A DNA stretch of 64,000 bases from Paraburkholderia ginsengisoli NBRC 100965. Lineage in GTDB: Bacteria; Pseudomonadota; Gammaproteobacteria; Burkholderiales; Burkholderiaceae. Made by a program: the position numbers and the translations under genes. Each line of letters opens with the position of its first letter. Position 1 is the first letter of the stretch. Positions 26,735-35,548 of this stretch are shown here, one piece after another. The notes under the pieces are model-generated. The model was not told where the DNA came from, did not search any database, and saw only the letters and a list, made by a program, of their open reading frames with translations. The DNA lies in NCBI RefSeq assembly GCF_000739735.1, contig NZ_BBJF01000019.1:62001-126000 (forward strand), given 5' to 3'.

Positions 26735-28501
26735 CTACGTCGCGGCCCGCGGCGTCGCATCGGGGTCGTCGGCGACGCGCCCGTGCGTCTGGAACTCGTC
26801 GACGAGGTCCGCCACCGAGCCGCGTCGGCCGATGTGGCCAAAGCGATCTTCCAGACCCTCGGCACGCAGCATGTCGCGCACGCCCGCGTGTGCCGCGACG
26901 ACTTTCATCGCCGTGCCGGACGCCTGCAGCGCGTCGTGCAACGACTTCAGCATCCGCGCGCCCGCGAGGTCGACGACTGGCGATGCGGACAGGTCGCAGA
27001 TCACCAGCCGGACCGGCTCGGTTGCCGAGCGGATCTTCCGCCAGATCGTCTCGCGCACATGCTCGACATTGAAGTGAAGCAGCGACGCCTCGACGCGCAC
27101 GGCCAGCACATGCGCAATCGCCTCGTTCTCGGCGTGCCGCTCGATGTCCGAGAAAATGCGCGTGCCGGGAATGCGTCCGAGAATCGCCACATGCGGATGC
27201 GCGGCGCGCCGGATGATCAGCAGCATCGACACGAGCACCGCCGCGATGACCCCGTTCAGTATTCCCAACATGAGCACGGCCGCCAACGCGACCATCGAGA
27301 TCGCGAACTCGAAGCGGCTGACACGCCACACATGGCGCAATTCACGGAGATCGACGAGTCCCTTCACGGCCACCAGCACGATCGCGGCCAGCACGACATT
27401 GGGCAGGTTGGCGAGCAGGCCGGTGAGGAACATCAGACAGAGTCCGATGGCGATCGACGCGACGACGAGTGCAAGCGGCGTCTTCGCCCCGGCCTTGTCG
27501 TTCACCGACGATTGAGAGAGCCCGCCCGCGATCGGGTAAGCCTGGAACAGTCCCGCCGCCAGATTCGCCGCGCCCAGACCGAGCAGTTCCTGGCGCGCGT
27601 CGATCTCATAGCCGTTTTGCTGAGCCAACGCGCGCGCCGCCGACACGCTCTCGACATACGCCAGCAGCAGACACGCGAAGGCGAGCGGGATCACGCCGTC
27701 GACATCGCGCAGCCGCAGCCCCGGCAGATGAAATTCCGGCAGACCTTGCGGCAGCGCGCCGACGATCCTGAATCCGAAACTGGCCAGCGGCGTGACGGAC
27801 AACACGACGATCGAAGCGGCCACGACGGCGAGCGCAACCGGACGGCCCGGCAAGAATTGTTCGCCGAGCAGCAGCAACGCTATGCAGACGAGACCAAACG
27901 CGAGCACCGCGAGATTGGTGTGCGAAAGCTGGCCGGCGAGCACCGCGATCCGCTCGAAGAAAGACTCGCCGCCTCCGCTGACGCCGAAGAGTTTGGGCAA
28001 TTGGGTCATCGCGATCGTGAGCGCCGCGCCCGCCTTGAAGCCGAGCAGAATCGTCTCGCTGATGAAATTGACCAGCGAACTCAACCGCAGCAGCCAGGCG
28101 ATCAGACACATGACGGCGATCAGCACCGCCGTGAGCGCCGCGATCGATGCCCAGCGCGCCGGATCGCCGTCGGCCATCGTCGCGACCGTGACGCCGACCA
28201 GCATCGAGATCGCCGAGGTCGGTCCGATCGCGAGTTGCCGCGACGAGCCGAACAGCGCGTAGCAGAGTCCGCCGACGAGATACCCGTAGATGCCGTATTG
28301 CGGCGGCAGGCCGGCAAGCGATGCGTACGCGAGCGAGACCGGAATCCCGTAGGCCGCGAGCGTCACGCCGGCAATCGCGTCGTTCGCGAGCCATCGAGGC
28401 TGATAGTTTCGCAGCCACTGCGCGGGGGGAAACGCCTGGCGCCAACCGCGCGCGGGCAGCCTGGCCGCCTCCGGATCGGTGACGCGGGATTCGTTGCTCA
28501 A
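26735..28501 (-). CDS. SulP-family anion permease with STAS domain
   Basis: 588 residues from a TTG at 28501 that has GAGG seven bases upstream; a GTG at 28549 in frame is the alternative. About 11 membrane segments: GIPVSLAYASLAGLPPQYGI is the conserved SulP N-terminal motif, and FQAYPIAGGLSQSSVNDKAG a later one. A C-terminal STAS domain (~residues 440-560, VICDLSASPVVDLAGARML) follows. Transports sulfate, bicarbonate or dicarboxylates by proton or sodium coupling; the substrate is not readable. A GGACCTTGGTCC box lies upstream (28635). Confidence 0.9.
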   Translation of the reverse strand: MSNESRVTDPEAARLPARGWRQAFPPAQWLRNYQPRWLANDAIAGVTLAAYGIPVSLAYASLAGLPPQYGIYGYLVGGLCYALFGSSRQLAIGPTSAISMLVGVTVATMADGDPARWASIAALTAVLIAVMCLIAWLLRLSSLVNFISETILLGFKAGAALTIAMTQLPKLFGVSGGGESFFERIAVLAGQLSHTNLAVLAFGLVCIALLLLGEQFLPGRPVALAVVAASIVVLSVTPLASFGFRIVGALPQGLPEFHLPGLRLRDVDGVIPLAFACLLLAYVESVSAARALAQQNGYEIDARQELLGLGAANLAAGLFQAYPIAGGLSQSSVNDKAGAKTPLALVVASIAIGLCLMFLTGLLANLPNVVLAAIVLVAVKGLVDLRELRHVWRVSRFEFAISMVALAAVLMLGILNGVIAAVLVSMLLIIRRAAHPHVAILGRIPGTRIFSDIERHAENEAIAHVLAVRVEASLLHFNVEHVRETIWRKIRSATEPVRLVICDLSASPVVDLAGARMLKSLHDALQASGTAMKVVAAHAGVRDMLRAEGLEDRFGHIGRRGSVADLVDEFQTHGRVADDPDATPRAAT

Positions 28502-28634
28502 CGTAGCGCCTCGTGTGCAGAAGCCGACTCGATGGAAACGCGCGCGCACTCCGCGCTACGATCCAGCGCATGACGATGCCCCGGCGGCCCGTTCCGATTC
28601 TCAAGCGTAGCCGGTGCCCGGAGCGATCCCTATC

Positions 28635-28646
28635 GGACCTTGGTCC
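28635..28646 (-). promoter_or_regulatory. GGACC box A (sulP promoter)
   Basis: GGACCTTGGTCC, a near-palindrome. On the minus strand exactly 25 nt separate it from TACGCT (28609-28604), a plausible −10 hexamer, so the box would centre near −43 relative to a start site around 28597. This is the position of an activator site overlapping −35. It points at sulP. Confidence 0.65.
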
Positions 28647-28687
28647 CAGGGGCGCCGTCCGTGCCGACGCAGCCTGCCGAAATCGTT

Positions 28688-29647
28688 TCAGAACGGTTCC
28701 TTGACGCGCTGCCAGCTGTCGTCCGGATCGAACACGGTGAGCGGCGCCGCATTCTCGCCGCGATTCTTCTGGTAGATCACGCCGTTGTTGTTGACCACGA
28801 ACGTCATCACGCCGCTCGTGCCGTATCGGGCCGGGTAGGCGACCATCGCGAAGCCCGCGATCATGTGTCCGTTGATGATGTAGCTGAACGCGCCACCCGG
28901 GGCATGCTTGCCTTGTCTCGTCAGGATGCGGAAGTGATAGCCGCGATAGGCGTCGCCGGCCTTGTGGCCCTTCAGGTACCCGGAGCTCGCGGCGATCAGC
29001 GGTCCGAATGGACTGGCTTCCTCATCGCTGTCCTCAGCCGTGCTCCAGTAGAGGCCGTCCTGCTTGCCGGGCGTACTGGCCAGCTTCTGCGCGTATTCGA
29101 GCAGGCCGTCGTTGTTTCGATCTCGCGATGCGTAGTCGCGCTGCGCGTCGAGATACGCGCGCAGCACCGCGATCGCTTCGCGCTCGTTGGCGCCGATCCG
29201 GCGATTCGTGATTTCTTCTTCGCCCTGTTCGGTCGCGAAGCGCCAATGGCCGCCCTCTTTCACGACGGGGATCGGCATCGGCCAGGCCTCGTCGCCGACC
29301 AGCAGAATCCGCCGATCCGGGCCCGCGTCCTCCAGCACGTGATAGGCATCGAGCTCCGCGCTCGCCTTGGCCCAGTTCTGCGCGTTCTCTGCCTGATCCG
29401 GCGACACCACGAGGTCCTTGTGCGTCTCGCCGAAGATGGCGACCAGCGTCGCCTCGTCGCGCGCCTTCAACGCGGTGGCGAGCGCGGCAACCGCGTCCTC
29501 CGGTGTGTCGAAGGTTCGTTGCGCTGCGGCAAGGACGCCCAGCGGAATCGTCAGCGCGGCGACCATCACGCACCACCCGCACCGTAAAGCGAAGCGGTGC
29601 CTCCAGTCGGCGCGCGGGTTCTTGCCAGTCATGCTGCGGGCAGTCAT
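28688..29647 (-). CDS. DUF2950 family protein
   Basis: 319 residues from the ATG at 29647, six bases after GGGGG; an ATG two codons earlier overlaps that site. A signal-type hydrophobic segment ends near VLAAAQ. The rest has RTFDTPEDAVAALATALKAR, RDRNNDGLLEYAQKLAS and HFRILTRQGKHAPGGAFSY, all typical of DUF2950. Predicted periplasmic or membrane-anchored. It follows the DUF3300 gene by 10 bases; the two families are often neighbours. No enzymatic role is established. Confidence 0.85.
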   Translation of the reverse strand: MTARSMTGKNPRADWRHRFALRCGWCVMVAALTIPLGVLAAAQRTFDTPEDAVAALATALKARDEATLVAIFGETHKDLVVSPDQAENAQNWAKASAELDAYHVLEDAGPDRRILLVGDEAWPMPIPVVKEGGHWRFATEQGEEEITNRRIGANEREAIAVLRAYLDAQRDYASRDRNNDGLLEYAQKLASTPGKQDGLYWSTAEDSDEEASPFGPLIAASSGYLKGHKAGDAYRGYHFRILTRQGKHAPGGAFSYIINGHMIAGFAMVAYPARYGTSGVMTFVVNNNGVIYQKNRGENAAPLTVFDPDDSWQRVKEPF

Positions 29648-29657
29648 GATCATCCCC

Positions 29658-31034
29658 CTAACGCCGTCCACCGCGACCGCCGCCACCGCCGCCACCGCCG
29701 CCACCGCCTGAAAAACCACCACCACCGGCGCGGCCGCCTCCGCCTGAAAATCCTCCTCCGGTATGCGCGGCGGTTGGAGCGGTCCGGCCGTGCGTGTTGG
29801 AGATGGACTGACGACTGGCCGCGCCTCGCGAACTATTCGCTTGCGCGTGACGCGCGGAGCCATAGCCGCTGAATGCATCTCCCCTGGGCGTTTGCGAGGC
29901 GCGCGCACCGGTGTCACGTGTGGTCGGCGACGCGGGGCGCTGCGCGGCCTGCTGCCGTCCGCCTGACGCCCCGTTGCCGCCTGCGCCAACATTGGCGCCT
30001 CCTCCCACATTGCCGCCTCCTCCCACATTGCCGGCGCCTCCCGCACCACCGCGAGCCGGCAGATCGCCGACCCGCGCCGTGTTCGCGGACCGGCCCGTCG
30101 TGCCGCTGACCTGGCCGGGTTTCTTGTCGGATCGCCATGCGGACGATTGCCCTGTCTGGGATCGCGTGCGGTTGACGTCGCCGGTGTTGATATTGCCCCG
30201 TTCGACGTTCCTCTCCCGGTTGATGTTGATGTTGTTATTGCCGCCGCCTCCGTAATGCGCCTCATAGTGTCCGCCGTGCCAGACCGCGGACATCGCCGCG
30301 CCCCACACCAGACCCGTCGCGAGTGCCGCGCCCGGCGCGTACGGATAGTAGTAGACCGGATAAGGAGCGGGCAGGTAGCCGTAGGACGGCGGTGCGCCGC
30401 TCACCACGACCGTCGACGGGTTGTATTGCGGCACGTAAATCACTTGCGGATCGGCGGGGACGATCTTGATCACTTCTTTTTCGACGACCACGACCTGCTT
30501 GTCGTCGGACTTGAGTTGTCCCGCCGACTGCGTCTGACGCCGGAAGCGCTGAACCGCTTCGAGCACCGCGCCCTGATCGGTGACGACCGCTTCGCCGACA
30601 GCGATCGTCCAGTCGAGATCAGCACTCATCTTCCTGACGACCTCGGGGTAATTCAGCAACGCCTTCACCGGGTCGTGCCAGTTTTCGTTGACCTTGAGTG
30701 TTTTGTCGTTCTTCTTCTGTTCGATGAAGCGATCCGCCTGCACGATCTCCACCGGATAAGTCGCGGCGGGCAGAATGATGGCGATAAGGTCGTCCGGATA
30801 GAGCGCGATCGGGCCGACGAGTTTGTCGAGGGTCGCGGCGGGAACCGCGGCGGGTGCGCCACCGTCCGCGGCGGGCGCCTGCGCGATCGAAGGCGTCGCG
30901 GACAACGCAACGCAGAGCGCCAGCATCGCGGCAGCCAGCGCGTGAACCATCGCCGCGCGACGCCGCAAGTCGACGGCCTTCGCCGCCCATGCTAATGGGA
31001 TGATCCGTTCAAAAGCACGCGTAACGCGGTCCAT
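29658..31034 (-). CDS. DUF3300 family protein with Gly/Asn-rich tail
   Basis: 458 residues. A signal peptide ends near SIAQAP, then the DUF3300 core (~60-255): LVGPIALYPDDLIAIILPAA, FIEQKKNDKTLKVNENWHDP and VIYVPQYNPSTVVVSG. After a Tyr/Pro segment comes a long low-complexity tail of NNNININ, GNVGGG repeats and a C-terminal run of Gly with Arg. Such tails suggest a secreted, surface-exposed or RNA/phase-like behaviour; that is speculation. GAGGGGAAGTTTCA precedes the ATG. Operon with the DUF2950 gene. Confidence 0.85.
   Translation of the reverse strand: MDRVTRAFERIIPLAWAAKAVDLRRRAAMVHALAAAMLALCVALSATPSIAQAPAADGGAPAAVPAATLDKLVGPIALYPDDLIAIILPAATYPVEIVQADRFIEQKKNDKTLKVNENWHDPVKALLNYPEVVRKMSADLDWTIAVGEAVVTDQGAVLEAVQRFRRQTQSAGQLKSDDKQVVVVEKEVIKIVPADPQVIYVPQYNPSTVVVSGAPPSYGYLPAPYPVYYYPYAPGAALATGLVWGAAMSAVWHGGHYEAHYGGGGNNNININRERNVERGNINTGDVNRTRSQTGQSSAWRSDKKPGQVSGTTGRSANTARVGDLPARGGAGGAGNVGGGGNVGGGANVGAGGNGASGGRQQAAQRPASPTTRDTGARASQTPRGDAFSGYGSARHAQANSSRGAASRQSISNTHGRTAPTAAHTGGGFSGGGGRAGGGGFSGGGGGGGGGGGRGGRR
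29664..29712. repeat. Microsatellite-like GCC/ACC repeat encoding poly-Gly
   Basis: Short repeats of GCCGCC/ACCGCC near the end of the DUF3300 gene encode its C-terminal Gly run. Related degenerate repeats (CCTCCTCCCACATTGCCG units) lie at about 29999-30050. Repeats of this kind can change length by slippage. Confidence 0.7.
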
Positions 31035-31172
31035 TGAAACTTCCCCTCACGCTTCATCATCCGACTCGGGCTTCACGCTTCAAAAGACAGTTATCCGAAG
31101 CAATGGAAACGAGACCCACACGTGACGATGCACAGATACAGTTTGGACCGCGGATGTGCCCCATTGCAAATA

Positions 31173-31184
31173 CGACCTTGGTCC
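31173..31184 (+). promoter_or_regulatory. GGACC box B (glycine-zipper operon promoter)
   Basis: CGACCTTGGTCC, one base from the consensus. On the plus strand exactly 25 nt separate it from AATGAT (31210-31215), which keeps the key A and T of a −10 hexamer. The opposite direction has no such hexamer. The 325-base gap between the divergent DUF3300 and glycine-zipper genes holds nothing else I can support. Confidence 0.55.
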
Positions 31185-31359
31185 GATTGCGCACGTGATG
31201 CCGGGACGCAATGATGAAAGCGAAACTGCCATTGATGCACGCACACCGCCCAGCGCCCGACTCTGACAGGACCGCAACGACCGGTGCCGGTTATCGCTTC
31301 ACGTTCGCGCGAACAGACGACCGGCAATCTGCATGGGCGTGAGCTCACAAGGAGTTGCC

Positions 31360-31833
31360 ATGACTACATTGATCAAGTACTTCGTTCTCGCCGCTTTAGT
31401 TGGGTCGCTGCCGCTCGATGGCATGGCGCAAGGCAAACCCATCGCCTATCCCGCCAAGGGGCAAAGCCCGCAAAAGCAGCAGCAGGACGACGGTGCCTGT
31501 TATTCGTGGGCCAAGAGCAACACCGGCGTGGACCCGACCGTGGTGGCCAACGCCCCGCCCCCGCCTTCCGGGCCCGCGGTGGGCGGTGGCGAGCGCGTGC
31601 AGGGCGCCGCGCGCGGCGCGGCCGGCGGAGCGGTCATCGGCGCGATAGCGGGCGACGCGGGCAAAGGCGCGGCAATCGGCGCGGCGACGGGCACGATGGT
31701 CGGCGGATCGCGCGCGCGCCAGAACCGGCGCGCGGCCGCGGCATCGTCACAGTCGCAGACACAGGGTGCAATGGATACCTTCAACCGCGCCTACGCCGCG
31801 TGCATGGAAGGCCGTGGCTACTCGATCAAATGA
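31360..31833 (+). CDS. Glycine-zipper family secreted protein
   Basis: 157 residues; AAGGAGTTGCC precedes the ATG. A signal peptide ends near GMAQG. A polar segment with a single Cys is followed by a glycine zipper (~85-125: GAARGAAGGAVIGAIAGDAG, GAAIGAATGTMVGG). A basic/Gln stretch and a C-terminal YAACMEGRGYSIK follow. Glycine zippers insert into or associate with membranes. Outer-membrane or periplasmic location is likely. First gene after box B and probably cotranscribed with the following secreted protein. Confidence 0.8.
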   Translation: MTTLIKYFVLAALVGSLPLDGMAQGKPIAYPAKGQSPQKQQQDDGACYSWAKSNTGVDPTVVANAPPPPSGPAVGGGERVQGAARGAAGGAVIGAIAGDAGKGAAIGAATGTMVGGSRARQNRRAAAASSQSQTQGAMDTFNRAYAACMEGRGYSIK

Positions 31834-31928
31834 CCCGCAGCGCACAGGCGCGGCAACGCGCTTCCATCATGAAGGACCGTCGGCGAGGCCGTGAAACAAC
31901 GTGCGCGCAGGCGTTCAAGGAGAACAGC

Positions 31929-32513
31929 ATGAGAAGCAGAAAGATCATCGTCGCGGCGGCACTCGTGTCGTTCGCGACTGCGGGTCTCGCGCAGACGGAA
32001 CCGAAAGTGGGCGTGCAGAGCGCGCCGGGCAAAGTTTCCGTGACCGGCACGGTGAAGACGACTTCGACTGTCGTGGGTATCGAACCCAGCACGCGAACCG
32101 TCTGGCTCAAGGACGCCAAAGGCAAGGTCGTGCAGGTCGTGGTGGGCGAGGAAGCGCGCAACTTCGATCAGTTGAAGATCGGCGACGTCGTCACGGCGGA
32201 GTACTCGCAAGCGATGACCGTCACGCTCAAGAAAGGCGGCGCGCCACTTGCGGCCAACGAAAATCAGACTCTGGAGCGCGCGCCGATGGGCGCCAAACCC
32301 GGCGGCACCGCCAGCAGAGAAGTGACGATCATGGCCAATGTCACCGCCGTCAACCATCAGAGCGGCGTGGTGACGTTGAAGGGTCCGCAGGGTAATTCGG
32401 TGGATCTGATCGTGCAGGATCCCAGCCAGCTCAAGCTGATCAGGAAGGGCGATCAGATGGAAGTGGTCTATACCGAGGCTGTGGCAATTTCCGTCGAACC
32501 GCAGGCTAAATAG
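31929..32513 (+). CDS. Hypothetical periplasmic protein
   Basis: 194 residues; AAGGAGAACAGC precedes the ATG. A clear signal peptide ends at GLAQ. The mature protein has two similar beta-rich halves: TTSTVVGIEPSTRTVWLKD with VVQVVVGEEARNF, and ANVTAVNHQSGVVTLKGPQG with VDLIVQDPSQL. This looks like an internal duplication of a small barrel-like domain (OB or SH3 type). No catalytic residues are apparent and I know no function. It lies 95 bases after the glycine-zipper gene on the same strand. Confidence 0.75.
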   Translation: MRSRKIIVAAALVSFATAGLAQTEPKVGVQSAPGKVSVTGTVKTTSTVVGIEPSTRTVWLKDAKGKVVQVVVGEEARNFDQLKIGDVVTAEYSQAMTVTLKKGGAPLAANENQTLERAPMGAKPGGTASREVTIMANVTAVNHQSGVVTLKGPQGNSVDLIVQDPSQLKLIRKGDQMEVVYTEAVAISVEPQAK

Positions 32514-32646
32514 CCGCGCGCGCGGCACAGGAAGAAGGTCGGCCAATCATCGTCGTCATCGGCGCGAGCGCCGGTTTGCCGCCGCTCGCTCGCATGGCTT
32601 CGGTGATTGCGCATGACTGCGTCGTTCCACTGGAGCCGCACAGACG

Positions 32647-33813
32647 ATGGACGACATCGCCCCACCTGCCCCCAAGCCGGGGCCCGAGCCGGAATCCGGG
32701 CCCGCGCCGGCGCGCCCGCCCCCTCGGCCCGCTGTCGATCTCGCGCGGATCGTGCTCGCGGTCGGCGCGCTGATCCTGCTCATCGGCGGCAGCCTCTACA
32801 TCGTGCATCCGTTCGTGCCCGCGTTGATCTGGGGCGGCACGATCGTCGTCACGACGTGGCCGCTGATGCTCGCGATCCAGCAGCGGCTCGGCGGACGACG
32901 CGGGCTCGCCGTCGCCGTGATGCTGCTGCTCGAAATCGTGGTGATCTGCATCCCGACCTACGGCGCGGTGTCGACGCTGGCCGATCATTCGGCCGAGATC
33001 ATGAAGTTCGTCGAACGCCTGCCCGACTATGCGCTTCCCTCGCCGCCTCGCTGGCTCGACAGCGTGCCGTTGACCGAACGCATCACGCAGGAGTGGCAGC
33101 GCCTCTCCGATGCGGGACCCGGCGGCATCCTCGCCAAGGTGGAGCCCTATGCCGCCGTGGTCGCGAAATGGCTGCTGGTTCAGATGGGCCTGGTGGGCGC
33201 GTTCGCCGTGCACCTGATCCTGATGCTGATCGTGTGCGGCCTGCTGTACGGCAAAGGCGAAGCCACGGTTGCGCTCGTGATAGCGTTGGCCTTGCGCGTC
33301 GCGCCGGACAACGGCGCGAACATCGTGCATCTCACGGGCCAGTCGATCCGCGCGATCGCGCTCGGCGTCGTGGTGACGGCACTGGTACAGGCTTCGCTCG
33401 GGGCGCTGGGCGTGTGGCTGGCGGGCATTCCGTTCGCGGGCGTGCTGAGCGCGCTGATGCTCGTCATGTGCCTCGTACAACTGGGGCCGCTCCTGCCGCT
33501 GCTCGGCTGTGTGATCTGGCTATTCATGCACGACTCGCAGTTGACGGCGATCGTGCTGCTGATCTGGAGCATCGGCGTCTCGACGCTCGACAACATCCTG
33601 CGGCCGATACTGATCCGCCGCGCGGTTGCGCTGCCGCTGGTGCTCATTCTCACGGGCGTGCTGGGCGGCCTCATCGCGATCGGCGCGGTCGGCCTGTTCA
33701 TCGGCCCGGTGATTCTGGCCGTCACCTACCATCTGCTGCTGGCGTGGATCGATCAGCCGAACAGGGCGGCGGCGCAAGCCAATCCCGACATCGTGTCTCC
33801 CCGCACCGATTGA
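32647..33813 (+). CDS. AI-2E family transporter (PerM/YdiK-like)
   Basis: 388 residues. An N-terminal Pro-rich cytoplasmic tail (~30 residues) precedes membrane helices beginning IVLAVGALILLIGGSLYIV. A long periplasmic segment lies between helices 3 and 4, and the family C-terminal motif reads STLDNILRPILIRRAVALPL, followed by a Gly-rich helix pair. The family includes AI-2 exporters and sodium/proton-linked transporters; which one this is cannot be said. Start ATG at 32647; no strong ribosome site, with GGAG fourteen bases upstream. Confidence 0.85.
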   Translation: MDDIAPPAPKPGPEPESGPAPARPPPRPAVDLARIVLAVGALILLIGGSLYIVHPFVPALIWGGTIVVTTWPLMLAIQQRLGGRRGLAVAVMLLLEIVVICIPTYGAVSTLADHSAEIMKFVERLPDYALPSPPRWLDSVPLTERITQEWQRLSDAGPGGILAKVEPYAAVVAKWLLVQMGLVGAFAVHLILMLIVCGLLYGKGEATVALVIALALRVAPDNGANIVHLTGQSIRAIALGVVVTALVQASLGALGVWLAGIPFAGVLSALMLVMCLVQLGPLLPLLGCVIWLFMHDSQLTAIVLLIWSIGVSTLDNILRPILIRRAVALPLVLILTGVLGGLIAIGAVGLFIGPVILAVTYHLLLAWIDQPNRAAAQANPDIVSPRTD

Positions 33814-33845
33814 CGCGAACGGTGCGCCGCGAAAAAAGCGCAACG

Positions 33846-34160
33846 TCATGAGCCATGGCGGGCGGGGCAGTGAAAATCGCCCGCGGCGAGCCGGCGCTCG
33901 CCGCAGCCTGGCCGCGCGGCTCGCTGCACGGCTGCGCGGACGCTGGCCTGTTCGATAAGAAACGCCAGCAGGATCTGCCTCGGCGACAGGTCGACGCTTC
34001 CCAGCACTTCATGTGCGATGGCGGCCTCCAGCGAAAATGCGCCGTATCCCCAGCCCACCGCATACGCGGAAAAACACAGCCCGTGGTCGCGGTCGAAAAA
34101 CGGCCGGCCGATCCGTATGAACGTCGTGTCCAGCGCATTCTCACCGCCGATGATACTCAC
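33846..34160 (-). CDS. Small hypothetical protein at the end of the RND-Pqi operon
   Basis: 104 residues, GTG start with GGAGG seven bases upstream. The core FDRDHGLCFSAYAVGWGYGAFSLEAAIAHEVLG loosely resembles DUF1488-type small proteins (a beta-hairpin then a helix), followed by LSPRQILLAFLIEQASVRA. It is soluble by composition. Last gene of the leftward operon; converges on the PerM-like gene 32 bases away. Function unknown. Confidence 0.6.
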   Translation of the reverse strand: MSIIGGENALDTTFIRIGRPFFDRDHGLCFSAYAVGWGYGAFSLEAAIAHEVLGSVDLSPRQILLAFLIEQASVRAAVQRAARPGCGERRLAAGDFHCPARHGS

Positions 34161-34194
34161 GCCGCGGCCTCCACCATGAGCGAACCGGTTGCGG

Positions 34195-35217
34195 TCAAAT
34201 CAGCAGGCGTCCGGCTTCCTTCAACATGTCGCGCGCGGGCAGAAGATCGCCACGTTTGAAGCGCACCAGCGAGAAGGCGCGTATTGCATTCGGCGTCGCC
34301 GGCAGATGGGCGATCCGGATTTCAACTTCCTGCGCCGCGCGCGCGTCGCCGTCGTTGACGACCACATTCATCCGGTCGAGCAAAAACTTTCTCGCCTGCA
34401 CGTACACATGTTTCTCCGCCGACGCGAGCACGCCGCATACCGCTTCCAGCGCGCGCTCCAGCGACTCGGTCTTCAGGCCCAGATTCGCCAGCGCCCGATC
34501 GTTCTCGTCGATCTGCGCCTGCAGACGCGCCACTTCCGCGAAGCTGTTCGACGCGTCGCTTCCCAGCAGCGACCGTACCCCCGTGCCCTGCCGTTCGAGG
34601 ATCTTCAAGCGCGTCTTCAGCAGCGCCCGCTCGTGTTCCAGCGACTCGCGCCGTTGCGTGTCCGCCTCGATCGCCGCGAGTCCTTCGAGCGCAAGCTGAT
34701 CGACGGCCCGTACGATGATTTCCTCCCGCAGCGCCGCCTCCGACACGGCGCACACGCGCACCTGGTGGTCGCTGAAGCTGACCGTCGTTTGTGCTACGTC
34801 GGTGCGCGTCGTCGTGCCGTGCAACGCGACGCCCAACGTGCGGCGCTCGCCGACCGCCATCCCGAGCACCGCGAAAACCTCGGTCGCCTCGGGATGATCG
34901 TAAAAGCAGCTGCGTACCGCCTCCGAGTGACTGAACACCGGGCTCACCTCTTCAGGCGTAGCAAAAAATGCATGAATGTAGGGGTCCGCCGCCCATGCCG
35001 CCGCGCTCGCTTCACGCGCCGCCGGCACCTGCCCGACGAGGCCGCGCAGATAGCGTAGCGCGTCGCGCGCGACGGGGCCGAGGCGCGCCTCGTAATCGCA
35101 CGCAAGGCGCAGTTGCGGACTGAGCCGGACAATGCGCTCGACGATCTGCGCGGCCTGCCGAAGATCGTCTGCGTCCGCCGCGCGGCGCCTGCCCGACCAC
35201 CACGACAGCAGACCCAT
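34195..35217 (-). CDS. Hypothetical protein with coiled coil
   Basis: 340 residues. The N-terminal MGLLSWWSGRRRAADADD is amphipathic. The middle (~80-190) is globular and includes FFATPEEVSPVFSHSEAV. A coiled-coil-like stretch (~190-265: LEHERALLKTRLKILERQG, ARLQAQIDENDRALANLGLK) precedes a C-terminal part ending VRFKRGDLLPARDMLKEAGR. There is no signal peptide or membrane helix. I recognise no family. It lies 17 bases after the RRM-like gene. Its place in an envelope operon suggests a cytoplasmic accessory role (inference). Confidence 0.7.
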   Translation of the reverse strand: MGLLSWWSGRRRAADADDLRQAAQIVERIVRLSPQLRLACDYEARLGPVARDALRYLRGLVGQVPAAREASAAAWAADPYIHAFFATPEEVSPVFSHSEAVRSCFYDHPEATEVFAVLGMAVGERRTLGVALHGTTTRTDVAQTTVSFSDHQVRVCAVSEAALREEIIVRAVDQLALEGLAAIEADTQRRESLEHERALLKTRLKILERQGTGVRSLLGSDASNSFAEVARLQAQIDENDRALANLGLKTESLERALEAVCGVLASAEKHVYVQARKFLLDRMNVVVNDGDARAAQEVEIRIAHLPATPNAIRAFSLVRFKRGDLLPARDMLKEAGRLLI

Positions 35218-35234
35218 GCCCGACTCCTCGCGGC

Positions 35235-35492
35235 CTACGATTCGTCACGCTCGGGAAGCAGCAGCGCGGTGATCGTGCGGCCCTTCCAGAACAGGTTGTG
35301 AACGCGCGGCTGCAACGTTCGCAGCCCGTCGGCCGTCACGTCGTCGAACACCACCAGCGCCGCCGGCCGCGAGCCCGCGCCCGGAATCCGCTGGATCGAA
35401 CTGAACGGCGGAAATCCATAGCGTGTCAGGAACTCGCCGATTTCCTCATCGGTGACGCTCTCCTCCACATTGCCCAGCATCAGTTCAGCCAT
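35235..35492 (-). CDS. RRM-like small RNA-binding protein
   Basis: 85 residues from the ATG at 35492, with GAGGAG upstream. AELMLGNVEESVTDEEIGEF and RPAALVVFDDVTADGLRTL follow the beta-alpha-beta-beta-alpha-beta plan of an RRM: the first strand resembles RNP2 (LMLGNV), while the RNP1 position is poorly conserved (ALVVFDD). It could bind RNA or be a degenerate fold used for protein contact. It is unusual in an operon of efflux and lipid-transport genes. Confidence 0.65.
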   Translation of the reverse strand: MAELMLGNVEESVTDEEIGEFLTRYGFPPFSSIQRIPGAGSRPAALVVFDDVTADGLRTLQPRVHNLFWKGRTITALLLPERDES

Positions 35493-35548
35493 GATGATTG
35501 CTCCTCGACTATTGCCCTGCGCGCAGCGCGATCGCGGCGCGCGCCGCG

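Noticed and set aside
26783-28573. Plus-strand open frame of about 600 codons opposite sulP
   Set aside because: Antisense shadow: Arg/Gln/His-rich, no ribosome site, and SulP motifs are clear on the minus strand.
28688-30265. Single 525-residue reading of the DUF2950 gene
   Set aside because: The first 200 codons are the out-of-frame reading of the DUF3300 tail; the true start with a ribosome site is at 29647.
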